A DNA stretch of 25,435 nt from Chara braunii (taxonomy: Eukaryota > Streptophyta > Charophyceae > Charales > Characeae): positions 288,276 to 313,710 of the forward strand of contig BFEA01000941.1 in assembly GCA_003427395.1 (NCBI GenBank), read 5' to 3'. Position numbers and translations under genes: made by a program. Below are positions 1 to 9,000 of this stretch, one piece after another (the stretch's first letter is position 1; each line of letters opens with the position of its first letter). The notes beneath the pieces are model-generated. The model was not told the DNA's origin and made no database searches. It worked only from the letters and a program-made list of their open reading frames with translations.

Positions 1-55
1 AAAAAAAAAAAGGAGAAGAAGAAGAAGAAGAAGAAGAAGAAGAAGAAGAAAAAGA
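1..55. repeat. poly-A and (GAA)n simple repeat
   Basis: The window opens with an A run followed by about a dozen GAA units. This is low-complexity DNA, probably where the assembled contig begins. Confidence 0.9.
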
Positions 56-249
56 CGGCGTCAGAGACTCAGAGCGCTGTTGTGGTTTCAGTCGTTTGGG
101 GGGATCTGGGTGGGACTGAAATAAGCAGTAGCGCAGATGGCCCTTGGTGAGAACGAGTCTCAGAATCCTTCTCCTTGGAAATGCCGCCGAGATTGCACCG
201 CCAAGCTTCCTCGCACGTCTCCTCCCCCACTCCGGATCTCAAGCATTTC

Positions 250-288
<39 letters not shown>

Positions 289-790
289 CGATTGTGTTTG
301 TGTATGTGTGTGTGTATGTGCGCAGGTGTGATGATGTGTATGTGTTGTCTTTTGTATCCGCTAAATACAACTCGACCAAAAAAAAGGAGGGTGGTTGGGC
401 CAGACTGTTTCTTCAGGCTTTCACCGGCTGTGTGGGTGGGTGGGGGGGAGGGCGGGGGAAGGGGGGGATCCTGGGGGGAAGGGGTGCGTGCGGACTCTTC
501 CTTGAACAGGCACGAGAATGGCCAGTGGATGGATCGAAATAGCGCGGTATCACCAGCGGGAGTGTCTTTCACGGCGTGGCTAAACAATAAGCGTCGGCCC
601 GCTCTCTTCCTTCCTTCCTTCCTTCCTTTCCCCCGTTGCTCGTCAATTTCGGTGGAGCGCCACGCTGTAACGGCCGCCAACTCTTTTTCTTTTTTTTTAG
701 CTTTTTTTGTGGTTCTTTTGTTGGCTATCACTCCACGGTAAAAAAAAATAAAAAATTCGCCCACAATAATCACCAACGACGATTCAAGTG
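56..790. repeat. low-complexity region with microsatellites, no gene
   Basis: This stretch holds a (CT)n tract at about 252-285, a GT-rich tract at about 294-330, a G-rich segment around 433-480, (TTCC)n at about 606-628 and A/T runs near 690-760. The open frames here translate to Ser/Leu, Cys/Val or Arg/Glu dipeptide runs dictated by the repeats. I see no supportable gene. Confidence 0.7.
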
Positions 791-795
791 AAAAT

Positions 796-1190
796 TGAAC
801 CCCGCCCAGACAGCGGTCGGTAGCGCGCTTCCACTCGCTCTCTTTCTTTTATATTCACGTCACATTGAATTTCAGTACCCCGCCCAGACAGCGGTGGGTA
901 GCGCGCTTTCGCTCGCGCTCTTTCTTTTGTTCGCGTCCATTGAATAGAAGTTCACTTCCGACGATTTTCACACAATTCAGTTCCCCGCCAAGACAGCCCT
1001 GGGGCAAGGTCCCACCTGCGCAAACTACGAGATTTCGGCCGTTGATCTTTGTTATCTACGGTCAGTATCTTTTAATTCGTGCAAGTGGGACCTAGCCACT
1101 GGGGCGCCCTTCCGGTCGCGCTCTTTCTTTGTTTTTCTACCATGGAATTTCAGTTCACCACTGGATATATTCTACCGCTCTTTCTTTGCC
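796..1190 (+). repeat. degenerate tandem repeat, 3-4 units of about 80-105 bp
   Basis: The motif CCCCGCCCAGACAGCGG followed by a GCGCGCTT / CGCTCTTTCTTT block starts near 800 and again near 878. A weaker copy (CCCCGCCAAGACAGCC) starts near 983. Further CGCTCTTTCTTT-type ends occur near 1118 and 1179, the latter after an ATGGAATTTCAGTTCA segment. The units also share a TTGAATTTCAGT-like lead-in. No coding capacity is seen; the function is unknown. Confidence 0.6.
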
Positions 1191-1337
1191 AGCCGACGTC
1201 TCATCAATTTCAATTGCTGTTCTAAAAAAATTTCAATTGCTGTGAGCTAACGACTGGCAGGGAGGACTTGCTCTCTTCGGAGGGAATGGTAGTTACAACT
1301 CACTTCTCTTTGTTTTTTTTTGTTTTTTTTTCTTTGT

Positions 1338-1592
1338 AGAAGGGCCCAGGTATTCATCTGGGTTGGATCCCCTGACGGTGGGTAGCCTAGACCGTATGTG
1401 TTCATATAGTCCGGACATTATTACCGTCCTTAACGAGGGAGATGCTACCCTTCTCTCGGCTCAATGAACACGGCCCATGTATTTTTTTTTGTTTTTTTTA
1501 ATGTATTGATCTGACTCCACCATCCAGAGAGTTTTTCCATTCAATTCAATTCAACTCCTTCCACCCTCCGGATTCGAACTCAGGTTGGTTTG
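1338..1592 (-). mobile_element. possible SINE-like repeat with a tRNA B-box
   Basis: Read on the minus strand, positions near 1582-1565 give GAGTTCGAATCCGG, a good match to the RNA polymerase III B-box. A unique body with internal A runs (T runs at 1482-1499 on the plus strand) follows. No clear A-box is visible upstream, so this is either a truncated tRNA-derived SINE or a chance match. Confidence 0.35.
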
Positions 1593-1659
1593 TCGACAGG
1601 GCATGGGTGGGTGGGTGTACCGTTCAGTTCAGCCACATGGGCTGGCCAGTATCGTACTC

Positions 1660-1940
1660 CCCCATTCTTCGTAAGCCTCGGACGTTGCCGAGTAGGAAAG
1701 AAACATCAGGGTGTTTATCGTCGCGCTCTTCCGTGTTCTGTACGCCGCGGAGGTTGCCGAACAGGAGAGAAACAGCAGACTGTGTCTTTCGCTTCTTGGC
1801 CAGTTTGAGCTCTCGTCAGTTGGCCAACTGTTCATGGGTGCACCATTCAGTAATATGGGCTGTGGGTAGTTATACGCTTCCGTGTTTCGTAAGTCTCGGA
1901 TGTTGCCGAGTAGGAAAGATACTCAGCAGTGTCTTGCGCC
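1660..1940 (+). repeat. three-copy ~60 bp repeat with an internal stem-loop
   Basis: Three related blocks occur at about 1664-1716, 1728-1792 and 1880-1940. Each contains a TTGCCGA core followed by a GAAA(C/G)A..CAGCAG-like segment and a TGTCTT/TGTTTA end. In the first and third blocks the core is CTCGG-N6-CCGAG, able to form a 5-bp stem. Open frames through this region follow the repeat and are not convincing genes. Confidence 0.5.
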
Positions 1941-2330
1941 TTTTTTTTTTTTCATTCTTCTCTCAATTTCATCTCACACTACCTACCTACCACTACTCGT
2001 AATTGTAGGCATACGGGGATTCCGAACCCCGTAGCAGCCAGAACCGTGTTCACGAGAGAACATGCGGGGGCTGCTCCCGACCTGCAGGTGGGCGATACCG
2101 GCTACAGCCGGTAGCATCAGGGACCATGCCAACAGGACCAATCCCTGTGCCACCCCTGGTCCCCTCCCCTACGAACATCAGCAGACTCTGCTCAATGCCG
2201 ATCGGGGGATCCAGTGGTCTATCTCTAGGTGGCAGGCGCCAAGTATGCCCAGGAAGGTACATGAGGGCAGTGGGGATTGAACCCACGACCTCCTGAATGC
2301 CACTTGCGAGCCTTACCAATTCTCTCAAAT
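1941..2330 (-). mobile_element. tRNA-derived SINE, copy 1
   Basis: On the minus strand the right end (about 2325-2260) is tRNA-like. A variable-loop AGGTC is followed by a T-arm with a 5-bp stem around TTCAATC (GTGGG/CCCAC), which forms the Pol III B-box. A degenerate A-box lies further 5'. The body (GTACCTTCCTGGGC, CTAGAGATAGA, GCTACCGG..GGTATCGCCC) is shared with the next copy. The 3' end is a poly-A tail, seen as T12 at 1941-1952 on the plus strand. These are the hallmarks of a tRNA-derived SINE; no tRNA gene is intended. Confidence 0.65.
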
Positions 2331-2419
2331 TCTTTCATTGGCTTTCACTACCTTCCTACTACTACTCCTAAGACTATACAAGAGGGGACCCCTGCAAGCC
2401 TCGCACTGATGGACTTCTG

Positions 2420-2830
2420 TTTTTTTTTTTTTTTAAAGCCTAGCCCAACCATCTGGACAAGACGGCCTTTCAGGCCCTTTTTTATTGTCATTATCGTATT
2501 ACGGGAAACCCCGTAGCAGCCACATCCCTGCTCAAGCCTCCCAACGAGGGAACATGCCGGAGCTGCACCCACTAGCAGCAGGTGCGATACCTGCTCCAGC
2601 ACGTGGGCGATACCGGCCACCCGGTAACATCAGGACCGATGGGCCAGTCACTGCGCCTCCCCTCCGGTCCCCTTCCCCTATGCCACTCGGGGGACAAACG
2701 GCATATCTCTAGGTGGCAGGCGCCAAGCTTGCCCAGGAAGGTACATGAGGCGAATGGGTGTTAAACCCAAGACCTCCTGCATGCCACTTGCGTGACATAC
2801 CAACTGAGCCGCTGGACTGATGGACTTTCC
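2420..2830 (-). mobile_element. tRNA-derived SINE, copy 2
   Basis: This is the same family as copy 1 and in the same orientation. On the minus strand, starting near 2816, it shows an A-box-like CGGCTCAGTTGG, then AGGAGGTC, then a B-box-like GGTTTAACACC. The shared body follows and includes a GGGGTTTCCCG segment near 2505. The element ends in a poly-A tail (T15 at 2420-2434 on the plus strand). The tRNA head retains the order A-box, variable loop, T-arm, which makes this the best-preserved copy in the window. Confidence 0.7.
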
Positions 2831-2913
2831 TGCTGCTTCAGTATCCAAACGAAGGATGTGAATTTTTTTTTTATGTGTGTCATCCATTCGCAGGGGCCAT
2901 GCTAATATTCTCA

Positions 2914-2982
2914 GGGGAGGCACAGTGACTGGCCCATCGAAGAAGCTCGGTCCTGATGCTACCAGCTGACCCCTGGCCGGTA
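2914..2982 (+). mobile_element. SINE body fragment, left part of a copy split by the gypsy element
   Basis: From GGGGAGGCACAGTGACTGG through GACCCCTGGCCGGTA this segment is the reverse complement of the body of SINE copy 2, so this copy lies on the plus strand. It stops exactly where the LTR begins. The rest of the same body resumes after the 3' LTR at about 17004. The tRNA head is not recognisable upstream. Confidence 0.6.
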
Positions 2983-3623
2983 TGTGACGAACTACTTCCC
3001 GGACCCGTGCTATCTTTCGTACCCTTTTCGCTTGTATCATACCCACCCCATAAAGACCCCGTTTCGTTTTCTTGATTTCGGGTGCCGCGTTTCAGGCCCC
3101 CATCTTCTGGAAGCTTTTGTGATTCTTTGGTTCTGTTTTTTTTTTCTTTCTGCACTACGGGAAATGCATAGGAATTTACACACGCCTTAGCGAGCGCACT
3201 GGGAATTGGGCCCGACAGTTGGGAATTCCGGGATAAGCGGAACTTCAACGTGTCTTTTTTGTGTGTGAATGTTCTCGGTCGCTTTGGGGAAAACTCTCGG
3301 AATTTTGTGGGGATACGAATAGGCGTAGGACTTTCTTTCCCCGCGTCGCTCTTTCGCGCGCGGATATGGTGATTTCAATTTTGAATTGGTTTAGGATGTA
3401 GGCAAGCTGTAACTGTTTCGGTGCCTTTTTCTTTTTTTGTTGACGGCACCGCGCATGCAAAGCTTTCTCCTCTCTGTCCCCCGCATCGCTCTCTCCCGCG
3501 CTCCTTTTTTTCCTTCCCCCTCTTCTTTCTCTGTCCTCGTAACTGTTTTTCTCCCTCTCTCTCTCTCTCTCCTGCCCTCCTCTTTGCGCGCCCATTTCCC
3601 TTTCTTGATCATCTGAATCTTGG

Positions 3624-3658
3624 TCTCTTATACACATCTAGATGTGTATAAGAGACAG
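3624..3658. other. Nextera mate-pair junction adapter (Tn5 mosaic ends) left in the assembly
   Basis: The palindrome TCTCTTATACACATCT followed by AGATGTGTATAAGAGACAG is two Tn5 19-bp mosaic ends joined head to head, with the first lacking its outer three bases. This is the circularisation junction of Nextera mate-pair libraries, not genomic DNA. Sequence to the left matches LTR position 14913; sequence to the right matches the LTR end near 5722. Confidence 0.97.
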
Positions 3659-3868
3659 TCTTACACTCCGAACGAAAGACAGCACAGTGCGTGAGGTTGG
3701 TATCAGAGCCGACAAGTGTCGGTTCTGATGATAGTAAGTCGAACTGGCGAGAGGTAGAAGAAGAAGTCCCCCACCCGCTCGCCGAGATCGGCCAGTGACC
3801 AGATCTATATCTGGTGCGGCTATACCGGCTATACCAATGGTAGACGGTAATAGGGTGATCGTTAGCAT
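3659..3868 (+). other. misassembled duplicate of LTR end, PBS and gag start
   Basis: From CACTCCGAACG (3663) to CGTTAGCAT (3868) the sequence repeats 5720-5924, including a second primer binding site at 3698-3710 and the start of gag. It then jumps back to LTR sequence equivalent to 15089 onward. It abuts the mate-pair adapter, so it is best explained as the distal half of a chimeric mate-pair read used to fill a gap. Confidence 0.9.
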
Positions 3869-3973
3869 ATCGCTTCCACGGAGCCCTCTTCTCAAAATCT
3901 TCTCCTCCTGCTTCGTTTCTTACACTTCGACTTTCCCCCTGCCTTATCTCTCCCTTGTCTCCCTCCTCGCCAC

Positions 3974-3980
3974 TATAAAT
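3974..3980 (+). promoter_or_regulatory. TATA box of the 5' LTR promoter
   Basis: CCACTATAAATTCCGCAA sits after a CT-rich U3 region. The same box occurs at 15194 in the 3' LTR, and as GCTATAAATTTCGCAA in the diverged minus-strand LTR, although the surrounding sequence has drifted. Transcription would be expected to start about 25-35 bp downstream, giving a U3 of about 1 kb and a long R/U5. Confidence 0.7.
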
Positions 3981-4941
3981 TCCGCAAACGCGCCCGCAAA
4001 TCTCTCTTACGTTCTCAACTCCTGAGCCAGCTTCCGGGAAGCAGTGGNTAGGCAGAGTGTTTGGTGCGANTCGGAAAGTCCTGTCGNGCTGACGATAGGC
4101 TGGCCGGTTGCGCNCTTGATCGCCANGACNGACTGTGNGATCTGGGCGAACCGCGTCGAGTTTACGTCNGCGGGGTGACGATNGCANTGGTGGGAGTCAG
4201 CACGCGACGGCCGNGATCGTCGGTGNGGGTATGAGGATCGATGATTGGAGTTGAGTGAGTGATTGGCCTGGGGCCATATTGGAATTAACGGCGAATGCGC
4301 CTTTGTTGTTGTGGATCTTTATCTCTGGCGTGAGTGTACGGTAGCAACGCCGAACTTCCTCTTTTTGGATTTTGTCCTCTTCTATCTCGACATTCCTCCC
4401 TNGTCTCCCTGTCTCTCCTCTATCTTTGAATGATGATGTGTCTCGATGTTTGTCTCTCTCTCTCTCAAATGGGAATGAGTTTGCATGTTGTTCCAGTGTG
4501 AAAGAACTTCTTCCGAAANTCTTCCATTAGTTTCCTTGGTAGTCCCCCTATGCAANAACCCCGTCTTCTTGTGGATGCGTGTGTATTATTCTGCGATCCA
4601 TCTTTTATCCCTGTGCATATCTCATTTTCCCACCTTCCACAGTGAATGTATGTATGGAGGTACGCGTCTTTTTGCGTTGATTAGACGATTGTTGTTGGGA
4701 TTTTGTTCGAGAATGCAAGAGTGTTTAGATNTGTAGTTCTGAATGCACTGCGCANGCCATCTGCCTTATGCTGCACGACATCTGCAGCCGATCNACAGGG
4801 CAGCCTCGNGAAATAAGGCGCCTAGGATCAACACCGTGGTGGCTTACAGGAACCTTAGTCNCGGGTCGGTCCCTTAGTTACATGCATGATCCAGCTGACG
4901 AGTGTTTTCTCTCTCTCTCTCATGTCGAAAAGGATTGATTA

Positions 4942-5545
4942 GTGCTTGCGCGAGTGTTTTACCTTGATGAAGTCTTGGATTTTTTTCAATTGATTGACAT
5001 GTGGACTGACAAGCACCCTTCGATCGGGTGTCAGCCTCCCGTACCTCCCGTATCAACACGGCCTTTTCCCTATAACGAGGAAAGGACACGTATCTGTGAG
5101 TGGGACGTACGAGAAGTTGTCGCACAAATCGGCGGACGATACTACTTCCCTCCGTCAAACCGCTGTTCAGGGTTCGTAGAGGCTGGGTTTGTCATTATCG
5201 ATACNCACTTCCCACCTTACTCGATATTGTTGCCATTCAAGTTTCAACGAGTTNATCATCATCCCGTGGACGACAGTAGAACCCCATTGGCAGCGCACCC
5301 TATGCACCGAATGTCAGCGCTTTGAGCGCTACGAATCCAGGGGTTTCCACTACCGTGTGCGGAGTGAGGACGAACATAGAGAAAGAGCCACGCGATTAAG
5401 ACCCTCCACGTTGGATTCAGAACTGGTCAGTGAACGACGACGAGACTTGATACGAAAGCGAGACACGCGAAGCATGCCGGAACCCTTCTGTTGTAAACGA
5501 NGGGCTGTAGCCAGGTGGGAAGTCCGACAATATTTTCTGGATTGA
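4942..5545 (+). pseudogene. LTR-embedded reading frame, 5' LTR copy, frameshifted
   Basis: This is the counterpart of the intact frame at 16178-16774. It encodes the same protein up to HFPPYSILLPF. There the 7-bp insertion at 5241-5247 (a GTTTCAA duplication) shifts the frame. The second half continues in the frame that reaches 5545, with PWTTVEPHW, GFHYRVR, LRPST and a REVRQYFLD-like end (VRQYFLD). Ns at 5205, 5254 and 5502 leave a few residues unknown. Whether the 7-bp difference is a real mutation or an assembly error cannot be told here. No known domain is recognised. See the 3' LTR copy for the description of the product. Confidence 0.6.
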
Positions 5546-5754
5546 ATTTGTATTTCTCTCTCCTCTCGCGCCAAACTTTCGCGCGCATTAAAACGATCAA
5601 CTTACTTCATCGGACCAACACGGGGGATCTCAGTTTCGTNTGTGTNNCCACACTCAATTTCCAAAAATCCTTGGCACACCCCATCTTGTTGTTTTTCTGG
5701 ACCTCTTTCCGCACATCTAGCACTCCGAACGAAAGACAGCACAGTGCGTGAGGT

Positions 5755-5767
5755 TGGTATCAGAGCC
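5755..5767 (+). promoter_or_regulatory. primer binding site, initiator tRNA-Met
   Basis: TGGTATCAGAGCC directly follows the LTR. It is the standard complement of the 3' end of plant initiator tRNA-Met, the usual minus-strand primer of many plant LTR elements. It fixes the 3' end of the 5' LTR at 5754. Confidence 0.92.
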
Positions 5768-5872
5768 GACAAGTGTCGGTTCTGATGATAGTAAGTCGAA
5801 CTGGCGAGAGGTAGAAGAAGAAGTCCCCCACCCGCTCGCCGAGATCGGCCAGTGACCAGATCTATATCTGGT
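5764..5872 (+). other. leader with two stem-loops between PBS and gag
   Basis: CCGACA-AG-TGTCGG (about 5766-5779) and ACCAGAT-CTAT-ATCTGGT (5855-5872) are perfect inverted repeats in the RNA leader. In retroelements this interval often carries dimerisation or packaging signals. That role is inferred from position only. Confidence 0.4.
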
Positions 5873-5893
5873 GCGGCTATACCGGCTATACCA

Positions 5894-6334
5894 ATGGTAG
5901 ACGGTAATAGGGTGATCGTTAGCATTCCTGCCCCTTTTCCCTTCTTCCCTAATCATACCCACCCCGAAGCTTGGCTGGAAGCCATTGAAGCTCAAGGTTA
6001 CAGCACGGGTGATTTTCCCCGCATTCTTACCTTGTTACTCCGTAATATGTCGCATGATTGGTTTAAAAAGCATACATGGGTAGATTGGAATACCTTCAAA
6101 CAAGCCTTCTTGGCTCGGTTCGATACGGTCAGTGAAGATGCCGCCTGGTACGTGCTCAAAACTCGGCCACAAGGACCAGGGGAATTGCTGCCCGATTTCG
6201 TGGATAGATTTCAAACCACGCTGGACAAATCTNGGCNAGACGAGAAGTCCGCTCGAGATTTGTTCATTGATCATCTACGAAGTCCGACGTTGAAAGGGAA
6301 GTTACAGAAAACGGTCCCGCCGAAGACACACTAG
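5894..6334 (+). pseudogene. gag: gag N-terminal part, ended by an in-frame TAG
   Basis: The likely start is ATG 5894 in the context CCAATGG; the frame is open a little further upstream but without another ATG. The product has the retrotransposon Gag (capsid) fold signature: PEAWLEAIEAQ, then LLLRNMSHDWFKKH, WNTFKQAFLARF, and the LPDFVDRFQTTLD and RDLFIDHL helices. This protein packages the element RNA in a cytoplasmic particle. The frame stops at TAG 6332-6334 in the middle of the capsid domain and then continues in the same frame with a matching helix (AKALELHL). It is thus most simply a nonsense mutation (CAG to TAG) rather than a natural gag end. Ns at 6232 and 6237 leave two codons uncertain. 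Confidence 0.85.
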
Positions 6335-8996
6335 CTGTTTGCTNTCATCGCTAAAGCATTGGAACTGCACCTCGCTGNTACAAAAAAATATATCGGTCAG
6401 GGAGACGAAGATATTACAGATACCATACAGGATGTAGCGGCTAAAAGGCGATCATGGTTCCGGGCGGTAGAACGGTTTTATCCCCGCCTCGACCATGACC
6501 TTCCCGACCGGATCGCTTCCGATATCCCGCCTGTTTCCTCTTCCTCTCCCCCGGCGAATCAACCGATAGCGGCAGTTAAGAGCGGAATCTCCCACGAACT
6601 CCCCTCGTCGGCCGTAACCAACTTACATTTTGCCCAAATGATCCATACGGCCACTACCAAGCAGTCCGAATGGATGAGCAACTTGATCCAAATGCAGGCC
6701 GCGCACATGGAGCGGATGGAACAGATAATAAGCAGGCTAATTAAGCCTAACCCGGCCCCTGCTCGGCCTGCCCCTGCGTCATTTCCACTCTTGCCTGCCC
6801 CACCTGCACCAGGATACCCACCTCAGTTCCCTCACCCAGCTAATCCAGTAGGAAAGGTCGAGTGTTTTAACTGCAAACAGCCCGGACATTTCGCCCGAGA
6901 CTGTCCACAGCCAAAGCGCAATCAGCCCCCACCGGCTGCGGCCCCTGTTGCTCTAAACCAAGGACAAATGGCCGCATTGATGGACACGGCCCAAGGAGGA
7001 GAGCTCGTGGCATATGCCCCAGAACAGCCCTCCCCCTCGATGGCAACGACTTCGACAGCGAGAGCCTCTTCCTCTGACGCTGCTGACGTGGTCGATCCAC
7101 TTGAGTATCTTNATCTCGCAGGCATGATCGGAGCGATCCGACTGGCCCCTGATGATCTCGAGTCGGTCGATCGCGATTCTAATCCCGGTCCACAGTTTAG
7201 GACGGGCGAGATCGATGTGTTACGAGCGCTCAAGCAGCTAGATATCCGCGTTCCGATCCCGGTGGGACACTTGCTCACCATATCTGAAGCTGCAAACGAT
7301 AAACTGTTACAACAATGTCAGAAAAATCAAAAGCGCTTCACGTACCAACGCANACAGCGAANGTTGAAAAAGAAGGAAGGAGGCNAGGAAGTTGCACCGC
7401 CCGAACCCGAAGCCGGCGAGCCCAAAGCTTACCGAATAGCAGCTTCGTACGAGCTCGGCCGGTACTATGGAAGAGCGGAATGTGATTGTGAAGTGTGGGG
7501 CAAGCCGTTTAGCGCCCTTATTGACATAGGGTCTTCTGCAGTAGCCATATCATTAAACACTGTCAAAAAGACGGGACGACTCGGATCCATTCTTCCTCAA
7601 TCTGGCAAAGACAATGGTGTCTCTGCCGACGAGGAAGCAATGAAAATCATGGGTGTTATTGAGAATGTAGTTGTGAAGGTCGGACGAGTACACGTCCTGG
7701 TTAACGCACTAGTAATAGATGTGCCTTCCTATTCTGTGTTGTTAGGATTACCTTGGGCGATGGCGGTAGGGGTCCGTCTGCACTTCGATTCAAAACAGCT
7801 GGTGCTCACGCAAACTGGGGGAAAGCCTCAAACTGTTCCCTTGCGAATTTCCACCCGAATAATAAAACGAACTCCTAACTCAGCCCAAATAGGGATGATT
7901 CGATGCATTGATACCGAGGAGTATTCTTCCTCGGACATCGGCAGCGGAATCGGGGAACATGAATACGAAGAAGAATTGCCTAGTGAGGATGAATTGAAGC
8001 ACCTGGTCGAACTTTTCGAACACGAAATTCCCGAAGAATTTCGAGTGTACCCCGACACAGGCCGAAGCTTCCACGTGGATTCAGGAGACAGCATGCTTAC
8101 GCCTCCGAAAACCCAGGTCAGTCCTTCAGTCCTCCTTGGGGAACCCATATTACAAGTGTCTGACCTGGCTGATGATTTGGAACCCCCTCGTACCTTGTAC
8201 GAGGGAGCACTTTCCTTACGAACACGTTATCAACAAACGAAACGGTATCTAGACGTTTCTGTTTTCCCGCCCAGATCGTTACTGACGACAGGGGCGACCA
8301 TCGCCTTGATTAAACAAAAGGCAGAAGCATCGGTACATGATGTGCCTGATCTAATGCAGGAGATGACGGACTTAATAGGACTAACTGTGGAGCAGATTTC
8401 GGCAGACTCAGAAACTGANGCCGAAGCTAAAGAAACCGAAATGATCAGCCCCGTCGAATCACAGATGATTGCGACTGTCTTCTCTGTTCGCACCAGTAGT
8501 TCCGTCTTTTCAAGTGTCTACGATCGAAGGGAGCGGCCGGTTGATTGGATCGACATACCCCTTAAGACTCTTGGGAAATCAACGATCACCCTACCGAGCC
8601 ACGTCCCCACGGAACTACGAAAGTCATTAATCAATGTTTTGAACGGTTATGCAGAAGTGTTGAGCGTGCATGATAATGATATCGGCTTGACTAACGTGAT
8701 CGAGCATGACGTCCTCACAGAAGAACATCCGCCCATTAGCTGCGCTCCTTACCGATACTCGCCAACTCAGAGAGCGGCCGCTGTTCAACGAATTAAAGAA
8801 TTCGAAGCAAATGGATGGATCGAACCCGCTATAGGTCCGTGGTCTTTTCCCGTAGTAATCATGCCTAAAAAGGCCGAAGGGATTCGCATTTGCATTGATT
8901 ATCGAAAATTGAATGATATCACGATCAAAGATGTGTACCCCCTCCCCTGGATTGATGAGTTATTGGATGCAATTGGGAGTGCTCGATTTTTTTCAG
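6335..8996 (+). pseudogene. pol: gag C-terminus (CCHC), protease and RT N-terminal half
   Basis: This stretch is in the same frame as gag. A Pro-rich linker leads to the nucleocapsid knuckle CFNCKQPGHFARDC (about 6864-6905, C-x2-C-x4-H-x4-C). The aspartic protease follows: ALIDIGSSAVAIS near 7514, flap and second-strand region, and LLGLPWAMAV near 7741. The expected DTG/DSG triad reads DIG (GAC ATA GGG at 7523-7531), so activity is doubtful. After an acidic spacer comes RT: EHDVLTEEHPPI, YRYSPTQRAA, WSFPVVIMPKK, IRICIDYRKLN and YPLPWIDELLDAIGSARFFS. The conserved RT frame is lost near 8987-9000 at a T7 run. The nominal frame runs on to 9148 without RT similarity. Gag, protease and RT lie in one frame with no gag/pol frameshift signal. 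Confidence 0.9.
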
Positions 8997-9000
8997 TAAG

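Larger units (their letters stand above)
2983..5754 (+). repeat. 5' LTR of the Ty3/gypsy element (contains a chimeric insert)
   Basis: It begins TGTGACGAAC and ends GCGTGAGGT immediately before the tRNA-Met primer site. It aligns with 14272-16996 along almost its whole length. The 5' boundary is supported by a diverged relative on the minus strand that starts TGTAACGCGCC at 20745. Positions 3624-3868 do not belong: they replace what is 14914-15088 in the other LTR. A 7-bp insertion at 5241-5247 is absent from the 3' LTR. U3 is CT-rich and a TATA box lies at 3974. Confidence 0.9.

Noticed and set aside
69-776. 235-codon minus-strand frame and overlapping 132-188 codon plus-strand frames
   Set aside because: They are driven by CT, GT, GAA and G-rich microsatellites; translations are dipeptide or low-complexity runs with no domain.
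2260-2325. Functional tRNA gene on the minus strand
   Set aside because: The T-arm is good, but the acceptor and anticodon stems do not pair and the segment is followed by a repeated SINE body and A-tail.
3624-3658. Natural Tn5/IS50 insertion
   Set aside because: Only two mosaic ends joined head to head are present, with no transposase and with chimeric flanks. This is the mate-pair library junction.
3638-3895. 85-codon minus-strand ORF, also seen at 5602-5925
   Set aside because: It is a shadow of the gag start and leader, and the first copy spans the adapter chimera.
7828-8148. Minus-strand frames opposite the protease/RT spacer (also 6867-7281, 8230-8493)
   Set aside because: They are antisense shadows of the gag-pol frame with no independent signal.
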